34,288 bases of DNA from an uncultured Clostridium sp. (GTDB lineage Bacteria; Bacillota; Clostridia; Lachnospirales; Lachnospiraceae). The notes below the pieces were generated by a model that was not told the DNA's origin, did not search any database, and saw only the letters and a program-made list of their open reading frames with translations. The stretch covers positions 1 through 34,288 of the forward strand of contig URFM01000040.1 of NCBI GenBank assembly GCA_900547035.1, read 5' to 3'. Of the stretch, positions 28,998 to 34,288 are shown piece after piece. How positions within the stretch are numbered: the first letter of the stretch is position 1; the number at the start of each line of letters is the position of its first letter. Position numbers and translations under genes: made by a program.

Positions 28998-29773
28998 AAA
29001 GAATCCCCTCCTTTTGCTTCGGACTCCGGTCCGGACTCTTCGGGAGCAAGCTTGCCGAGAAGAAGCAGGACCGCCCGCTCAAAGACGGCGCTGATGACGA
29101 TAATGACGAAGGTCCAGGCAAAGAGCCCAGCCGTATCCAGATAGAGCTTGGAGTAATAGAGCTGCTCCCCGATGGAGGAGGAGGGCAGGCCGATTACTTC
29201 CGCCGCCACACCGGACTTCCAGCTTAATCCCAGGGCGGTGCGGCAGCCGGCTTTCAGGTAGGGAACCAGGGCCGGCAGGTAGATCATGCGGACCCGGTAA
29301 AGGGCCGGGACATGAAACACGCAGGCCATTTCCAGCAGTTTGGGATCCGCAGACAGAAGGCCGGCTCTGGTATTGACATAAATCACAGGCAGGACCACCA
29401 GAAAGGCGATCAGCACTGCAAGGTAATCCGAACCAATCCAGATCAGGGCCAGGATGACGAAGGAGGCCACGGGAACGGAGCGGATGAGAACCATGGGAGG
29501 TTCCAGCATTTCGCCCAGAATGGGGAGGCGCCAGACGGCGCAGCCCAGAAGGATCCCGCAAAGAAAAGCGCGGGCAAATCCCAGGCTGATGCGCCCGAAA
29601 GAGCCGGCGATGGTAGCCCAGAAGTCCGGCTCCGAAATTTGGGCGGCCAGGGCCCGGACCATCTGGATGGGCCCTGCGAAGATGATGGAATTGTCAATCA
29701 GTTCTGCGGCCAGCTGCCACATGAAAATCCAGAAGAGCAGAATGAAGCTCTTTCGAACCCAGATTCGCTGCAT
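28994..29773 (-). CDS. SsuC/TauC-like ABC permease
   Basis: A 259-residue protein with six membrane helices (first at residues 9-25). The coupling loop near 145-175 reads EMACVFHVPALYRVRMIYLP, matching the EAA motif of SsuC/TauC. It then has the family stretch GLSWKSGVAAEVIGLPSSSI, typical for permeases of this importer class. It lies between the binding protein and the ATPase in one minus-strand operon. It ends in a Glu/Ser-rich tail of about 15 residues. Confidence 0.88.
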   Translation of the reverse strand: MQRIWVRKSFILLFWIFMWQLAAELIDNSIIFAGPIQMVRALAAQISEPDFWATIAGSFGRISLGFARAFLCGILLGCAVWRLPILGEMLEPPMVLIRSVPVASFVILALIWIGSDYLAVLIAFLVVLPVIYVNTRAGLLSADPKLLEMACVFHVPALYRVRMIYLPALVPYLKAGCRTALGLSWKSGVAAEVIGLPSSSIGEQLYYSKLYLDTAGLFAWTFVIIVISAVFERAVLLLLGKLAPEESGPESEAKGGDSL

Positions 29774-29774
29774 A

Positions 29775-30809
29775 TTAGCTCCCTATATAGTAAAAGTCAT
29801 CTCTCGGAAGCTGCCCGCCTACGGAAGCGGCGTCCTGCTCATAGAGCACGTTCAGGTAACCGCTCAGGGCATCCTTCATTTCCTGTCCGGTGATACACAC
29901 GATGTTGCACTTGGGGAGGGCTTGTTTGGCAATTTCCGCCTTCTCCACGATTCCCGCCTCTGCCACCAGCCGGGCGGCTTCGTCCGGATTGGAGGAAGTG
30001 TAGGCGGCGGACTCCTGATGGTCCTTTAAAAACAGCTCCAGGGCATCCCCGTGCTCCTCCAGAAACTCTCTGCGGACCAGGGTAACGCCCGTTACCAGCA
30101 TGCTTCCGGTGGATTCATTGAGCCGGTTCCACTCCACGGTCAGGTCCATGACCTGTTTGAGATCCGGATTCTGGATGCAGGCCGCGGTGGCAAAGGGCTG
30201 AGGCAGGACGCCGATGGCCTGGGGATCTTCCTTTAAAAGAGAAGCCACCTCCGTAGCCTCGGACTTAAACTGCAAATCCACATCCGAGGCGCCAAGTCCG
30301 TTTTCCGCCAGCAGATAATTTACCGCGTATTCGGGGGTAGTGCCTTTTCCGGTCATGTAAACCGTCTTTCCGGCCAGGTTGCTTATGGAAGTGACGGAAT
30401 CGTCGGAGGTCACCACATACAGCACGCCCAGGGTGTTGATGTCCGCCACTGCCACCTGCCCCTCTGTTTTGGCATAGAGCACGCTGGCCACATTGGCAGG
30501 AATCAGGGCAATATCCAGATCTCCGGAGGCGATTTTTCCTACCAGCTCATCCGCCGCTCCGGCCATGGTAAATTCATAGGCATTCTCCGTCTCTCCCTTG
30601 GAGGCCCGGTCCATGAGGTGTACCAGCCCCATGGAAGTGGGGCCCTTTAAACCGCCGACCCGGATATTGGCTGTCTGGGCAGACTGCGCTGTTTCCCGGA
30701 CAGTCTCGGTCCCTTCCTGAACAGACTGGTTCTGGCTGCAGCCGGATAAAAGCAGGGAGGCCGAAAGTGCAGCCGCTGCCAGCAATGTAAATCTTCGCTT
30801 CATCATCAT
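29775..30809 (-). CDS. SsuA/NMT1-like substrate-binding lipoprotein
   Basis: About 344 residues. Three ATGs stand in tandem at 30809-30801 behind AAAGGAG, so starting at one of them gives MMMKRRFTLLAAAALSASLL and a lipobox LLLSGCS. The mature part (GGLKGPTSMGLVHLMD, VGKIASGDLDIALIPANVAS, LGVLYVVTSDDS) matches the NMT1/SsuA binding fold for organic sulfonates, nitrate and thiamine precursors. The six-codon upstream extension from 30830 lacks a ribosome site. It is the first gene of the minus-strand importer operon and delivers the ligand to the permease. No catabolic gene lies nearby to reveal the substrate. Confidence 0.88.
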   Translation of the reverse strand: MMMKRRFTLLAAAALSASLLLSGCSQNQSVQEGTETVRETAQSAQTANIRVGGLKGPTSMGLVHLMDRASKGETENAYEFTMAGAADELVGKIASGDLDIALIPANVASVLYAKTEGQVAVADINTLGVLYVVTSDDSVTSISNLAGKTVYMTGKGTTPEYAVNYLLAENGLGASDVDLQFKSEATEVASLLKEDPQAIGVLPQPFATAACIQNPDLKQVMDLTVEWNRLNESTGSMLVTGVTLVRREFLEEHGDALELFLKDHQESAAYTSSNPDEAARLVAEAGIVEKAEIAKQALPKCNIVCITGQEMKDALSGYLNVLYEQDAASVGGQLPRDDFYYIGS

Positions 30810-30925
30810 AATACTCCTTTCCTTAAACAAGCCTACTATAGCATAAAGCGATGGCCTTTGCCAGATGAAAAATTCCCGTTAAAGCAGCAAATGGGCCGGG
30901 ATCGCAGCCGTTCCTCCGGTCCGCG

Positions 30926-30959
30926 GGCAGGCGGACCGCGGGATACGGTCCGGCCTGCC
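30926..30959. repeat. GC-rich hairpin in the gap between divergent operons
   Basis: GGCAGGCGGACCG pairs, with one bulge, with CGGTCCGGCCTGCC, giving about 13 bp around a 7-base loop. It lies in the 30810-31143 gap, which is otherwise gene-free. A second overlapping stem, GGTCCGC (30918-30924) with GCGGACC (30931-30937), could compete. There is no T-run on either side. Confidence 0.6.
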
Positions 30960-31010
30960 AGACGGCGGCCTGGCCGCCCGGTATTTCTTAGAAAAAGACA
31001 ATCCGAAGTA

Positions 31011-31039
31011 TTGATATAAAGTTCACAATGTGAGATAAT
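31011..31039 (+). promoter_or_regulatory. Promoter of the hydrogenase-sensor operon with an internal palindrome
   Basis: TTGATA at 31011-31016, 17 bp, GATAAT at 31034-31039. Within the spacer lies TCACAATGTGA (31023-31033), an 11-bp palindrome likely to bind a regulator. A further small hairpin, GCAGCC-GGCTGC, lies in the leader near 31053-31071. Confidence 0.65.
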
Positions 31040-31143
31040 AAAAGGGTATCCGCAGCCTTTAAACGGCTGCAGTGTCATGGGTATTTACGTTCTCTTTTGG
31101 AGGACCGTAACAAACGAAATATAATTGAGTGGAGGAAACAGGG

Positions 31144-31383
31144 ATGAAAGTTACAATTTGTATCGGAAGCGCATGTCATTTGAAAGGCTCCAGAGAGATT
31201 ATTGAGAAACTGCAGAAGCTGGTGACAGAAAACGGGCTCGCGGACAAAGTGGACTTAAACGGCGCGTTCTGCAGCGGCAACTGCGACCACGGTGTATGCG
31301 TAACTGTGGAGGATCAGCTTTATTCTTTAAAACCTGAGGATACAGAGGAGTTCTTTGAGAAAGAAATTTTAGGGAGACTGTAG
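31144..31383 (+). CDS. Thioredoxin-like 2Fe-2S ferredoxin
   Basis: A 79-residue protein of the thioredoxin-like 2Fe-2S fold (the NuoE/HydC C-terminal type). Its four cysteines are in ICIGSACHLKGS (Cys6, Cys11) and AFCSGNCDHGVCV (Cys44, Cys48, with a third at Cys53). GTGGAGGAAACAGGG before ATG at 31144 supplies the ribosome site, and the GTG at 31129 is rejected. It ends three bases before the hydrogenase-PAS gene, so the two are cotranscribed. It likely shuttles electrons to or from that protein. Confidence 0.8.
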   Translation: MKVTICIGSACHLKGSREIIEKLQKLVTENGLADKVDLNGAFCSGNCDHGVCVTVEDQLYSLKPEDTEEFFEKEILGRL

Positions 31384-31385
31384 CT

Positions 31386-33308
31386 ATGAGCAGGGAGATC
31401 ATTGATTTTAAGGCGACCAAATGTAAGCATTGCTACAAATGTGTCCGTTACTGTGACGTGAAGGCTATCCAGGTAAAGGATGAGCAGGCTCAGATCATGC
31501 CGGACAAGTGCATTCTCTGCGGACACTGCCTGAAAGTCTGTCCTCAGTCTGCCAAGACCTTAAACAGCGATCTGATTAAAGTAAAGGGCTACATAAAAGC
31601 TGGAGAACGGGTTGTGGTATCTATTGCTCCTTCCTATATGGGACTTTTAAAGTTTAAGACCATCGGACAGGTTCGGTCAGCCATTATGCGGCTGGGCTTT
31701 GAGGATGTACGGGAAACCTCCGAGGGCGCGGCTTTTGTGACGGAGGAGTATGCCAGGCTGTTAAAAGAACAGCAGATGGAAAATATTATTACCACCTGCT
31801 GTCCCAGTGTCAACGATCTGATTGAAATTTATTATCCGCAGCTGATTCCCTATATGGCTCCGGTGGTGTCCCCTATGATTGCTCACGGGAAGCTTTTGAA
31901 GGAGGAACTGGGAAAAGACGTAAAGGTGGTATTCCTGGGACCCTGCATCGCGAAAATGAAGGAGGCCAGCGATCCCAGGCACGAAGGCGTGATTGATGCG
32001 GTTCTGAATTTTAATGATCTGAATCAGTGGCTGACGGAGGAAGAGATTGTGATTGAGGATTGCGAGGATGCTCCCTTTGTCCGTTTCGATCCCAAGGTAA
32101 ACCGTCTTTATCCTGTGACGAACGGAGTGGTAAACTCTGTATTGGTTACGGAGGAGAAGAAGGACGGCTATCGGAAATTCTATGTTCACGGAACTGCCAA
32201 CTGCATTGATCTGTGCAAAAGTATGTCCAGAGGGGAAATCAAGGGCTGCTTTATAGAGATGAACATGTGTGCCGGCGGCTGTATCAAAGGTCCTACGGTG
32301 GACGATGAGTTTATCTCACGGTTTAAGATTAAGCTGGACATGGAGGAAAGCATCGCCAAGGAGCCGGCAGAGAGCCGCCAGATGGAGCCGGTTTGGGAAA
32401 AGGTTTCCTTTGCCAAGAAGTTCGAAGATCACTCTCCCAAAGAACCCCAGCCCACGGAGGAGGAAATCCGGGATATCCTGCGCATGACCAACAAGACCCG
32501 ACCGGAGGACGAGTTAAACTGCGGCGCCTGCGGTTATCCTACCTGCCGGGACAAGGCCATCGCTGTGTTCCAGCATAAGGCCGAGGTCAGCATGTGCATC
32601 CCCTTTATGCATGAAAAGGCGGAATCCATGGCCAACCTGGTGATGGAGACATCTCCCAACATTGTCCTGATTGTGAATCAGGATATGAAGATTATGGAGT
32701 ATTCCGATGTAGGAGAGCGGTATTTCGGCAAGACCAGGGCGGAAGCGCTGGAGATGTATCTCTATGAGTTTATCGATCCTTCCGATTTCCAGTGGGTATT
32801 TGAAACCCATCAGAATATCCATGGCAAACGGGTAAATTATCCGGAATACCATCTGTCTACTCTGCAGAACATTGTATACATTGAAAAGGAAAATGCGGTT
32901 TTGGCAACTTTCATCGATATTACCAAGGAGGAAGAGCAGGCGCGGGAGGATTATGAGAAAAATCTGGAAACCATCGACCTGGCTCAGAAGGTAATTCATA
33001 AGCAGATGATGGTTGCTCAGGAGATTGCGGGACTGCTGGGAGAAACGACGGCAGAGACCAAGACGACCCTGACCAAATTGTGTAAATCCCTCCTGGACGA
33101 CAGTACTCCCGACAACGGTTTTACCGGCGGGGAGGAGGACGCCAGCCGACCGGGTGTCCATCTGGGAAGCGCAGGGAAGGCTGAGGCGGCCGAGAGCCAG
33201 AATCCGGAGCAGCATACCGGATATGTGAGCCTCGGAAAAGCTCCGGCCCGTCCGCAGGGAGGATACGTCCATTTCACTCCCGGAAATGGCCCCAGAGGCG
33301 GGAGGTAG
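31386..33308 (+). CDS. Sensory-type [FeFe] hydrogenase with PAS domain (HsfB/HydS-like)
   Basis: A 640-residue protein. Two 4Fe-4S clusters lie at the N-terminus (Cys13-16-19-23 and Cys42-45-48-52). The H-cluster motifs follow: TTCCPS (136-141), GPCIAKMKEA (185-194), and EMNMCAGGC (291-299). An extra Fe-S motif NCGACGYPTCRDKA (about 375-390), a PAS domain (about 415-530) and a low-complexity Pro/Gly-rich tail complete it. The PAS domain and partner phosphatase fit the known sensory hydrogenases, where H2 or redox state changes a signal output. ATG at 31386 follows GGGAGA. It is the middle gene of the operon. Confidence 0.85.
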   Translation: MSREIIDFKATKCKHCYKCVRYCDVKAIQVKDEQAQIMPDKCILCGHCLKVCPQSAKTLNSDLIKVKGYIKAGERVVVSIAPSYMGLLKFKTIGQVRSAIMRLGFEDVRETSEGAAFVTEEYARLLKEQQMENIITTCCPSVNDLIEIYYPQLIPYMAPVVSPMIAHGKLLKEELGKDVKVVFLGPCIAKMKEASDPRHEGVIDAVLNFNDLNQWLTEEEIVIEDCEDAPFVRFDPKVNRLYPVTNGVVNSVLVTEEKKDGYRKFYVHGTANCIDLCKSMSRGEIKGCFIEMNMCAGGCIKGPTVDDEFISRFKIKLDMEESIAKEPAESRQMEPVWEKVSFAKKFEDHSPKEPQPTEEEIRDILRMTNKTRPEDELNCGACGYPTCRDKAIAVFQHKAEVSMCIPFMHEKAESMANLVMETSPNIVLIVNQDMKIMEYSDVGERYFGKTRAEALEMYLYEFIDPSDFQWVFETHQNIHGKRVNYPEYHLSTLQNIVYIEKENAVLATFIDITKEEEQAREDYEKNLETIDLAQKVIHKQMMVAQEIAGLLGETTAETKTTLTKLCKSLLDDSTPDNGFTGGEEDASRPGVHLGSAGKAEAAESQNPEQHTGYVSLGKAPARPQGGYVHFTPGNGPRGGR

Positions 33309-33311
33309 CAC

Positions 33312-34288
33312 ATGAGTATTACGGTAGATGTTGCGTATAAAAGTCTGAACAAATATACCGAAATTCTCTGTGGAGATAAGGTGGAGATTCTCCAGACCGA
33401 GGATTCCAATATCATGATTCTGGCAGACGGCATGGGAAGCGGCGTAAAGGCGAATATTCTTTCCACCCTTACTTCCAAGATTCTGGGAACTATGTTTTTA
33501 AATGGTGCTACCCTGGAGGAATGTGTGGAAACGATCAGTGAAACCCTGCCAATCTGTCAGGTCCGTCAGGTGGCTTATTCTACCTTCAGCATCCTCCAGG
33601 TGTATCATAACGGGGATGCCTATCTGGTGGAGTATGATAATCCGGGCTGTATTTTCATCCGGGATGGAAAACTGATGGAGATTCCGCAAAATATTCGGGA
33701 GATACAAGGAAAAAAGATTAATGAATACCGCTTTAAGGTGCAGAAGGGCGATGCGCTGATTTTGATGAGCGACGGAACCATTCATGCGGGAGTGGGAGAG
33801 CTTTTGAATTTTGGATGGCTGTGGAAGGATATTGCGGATTACGCAGTGCGCCAGTATGCCGTTACGATTTCCGCCATGCGTTTGGCGGCGGCGGTAAGCA
33901 GGGCCTGCGATGAACTCTACCAGTTCCGGCCAGGGGATGATACCACAGTAGCCTGCATGCGGATTATTGACAGCAAGCCGGTTCATCTGATGACCGGGCC
34001 GGCTAAAAATCCGGAGGATGATGGCCGTATGGTACAGGACTTTATGTCTGACCCCAACGCGAAAACCATTGTCTGCGGAGGAACCAGCGCCACCATTGTA
34101 TCCAGAGTTCTGAGAAAAAAGCTGAATGTTTCCCTGGATTATGTAGACCCGGAGATTCCGCCAATCGCATACATGGACGGTGTGGATTTGGTGACCGAGG
34201 GCGTTCTCACATTAAACCGGGTGGTTCATTTGCTGCGGCGCTATGTAAAGAACGAAACGGTTTCTGAGGAATTTTTCCTGGAACTGGA
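33312..34288 (+). CDS. SpoIIE/PP2C-like phosphatase, partial at the window edge
   Basis: Open for 325 codons to the end of the window with no stop. The N-terminal two-thirds match PP2C/SpoIIE serine phosphatases: ILADGMGSGVKA (metal-binding Asp), DALILMSDGTIH, FRPGDDTTVACM. GGGAGG precedes ATG, three bases after the hydrogenase gene ends. The final part (about 235-325) is a separate conserved region beginning KTIVCGGTSATIVSR. The likely job is to dephosphorylate a partner protein in answer to the hydrogenase-PAS sensor. The C-terminus is unseen. Confidence 0.85.
   Translation, partial: MSITVDVAYKSLNKYTEILCGDKVEILQTEDSNIMILADGMGSGVKANILSTLTSKILGTMFLNGATLEECVETISETLPICQVRQVAYSTFSILQVYHNGDAYLVEYDNPGCIFIRDGKLMEIPQNIREIQGKKINEYRFKVQKGDALILMSDGTIHAGVGELLNFGWLWKDIADYAVRQYAVTISAMRLAAAVSRACDELYQFRPGDDTTVACMRIIDSKPVHLMTGPAKNPEDDGRMVQDFMSDPNAKTIVCGGTSATIVSRVLRKKLNVSLDYVDPEIPPIAYMDGVDLVTEGVLTLNRVVHLLRRYVKNETVSEEFFLEL

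Overview
The window looks like a low-GC, spore-forming Firmicute, most likely a gut Lachnospiraceae-type clostridium. The basis is a cotJ spore-coat operon, strong AGGAGG ribosome binding sites, purine-hydroxylase and [FeFe]-hydrogenase sensor genes, and many small one-way catabolic operons. There are no rRNA or tRNA genes and no CRISPR array that I can see.

Layout. (1) About 1-6200 is the end of a prophage or phage-tail-like element. It opens with an AT-rich region holding a perfect 34-bp palindrome. Next come four headless tail-fibre C-terminal cassettes arranged as two convergent pairs, which looks like a shufflon. A tail-associated protein, a lysis block (small membrane and holin-like proteins, NlpC/P60 endolysin), a cro/C1-type repressor with an ImmA-type protease, a likely small antisense-type RNA and two tiny genes follow. 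(2) About 6202-6991, minus strand, is cotJA-cotJB-cotJC. cotJC stops after 37 codons exactly where the phage begins, so the element sits inside a sporulation gene. (3) 7249-17963 is a purine or nucleobase locus: a BMP-family ABC importer with a broken binding protein, a FCD-type GntR regulator, an adenine-deaminase-family amidohydrolase, and a three-subunit molybdenum hydroxylase (xanthine-dehydrogenase family) whose large subunit carries a one-base frameshift. (4) 18131-18427 encodes a strikingly Cys/Gly/Asn-rich small protein behind a possible sigma-K promoter. (5) 18502-28301 holds an AraC regulator divergent from a sugar-acid cassette (mannonate-dehydratase-like, SDR, RraA-like), then a small repressor and a LIV-type ABC importer ending in a zinc dehydrogenase. 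(6) 28386-30809, minus strand, is an SsuABC/TauABC-like importer. (7) 31144 to the end is a sensory-type [FeFe]-hydrogenase operon: a 2Fe-2S protein, a hydrogenase-PAS protein and a SpoIIE/PP2C-like phosphatase cut by the window edge.

How the parts fit. The phage would vary its receptor-binding tip by inverting cassettes, and it may restore cotJC when it excises, as skin does for sigK. The purine locus would import a nucleoside or base, deaminate it and hydroxylate it, but two of its genes are damaged in this copy. The AraC/uxuA/SDR/RraA/LIV block looks like uptake and breakdown of a sugar acid whose identity the sequence does not reveal. The hydrogenase and phosphatase pair is best read as a redox or H2 signalling module, not a main energy enzyme.
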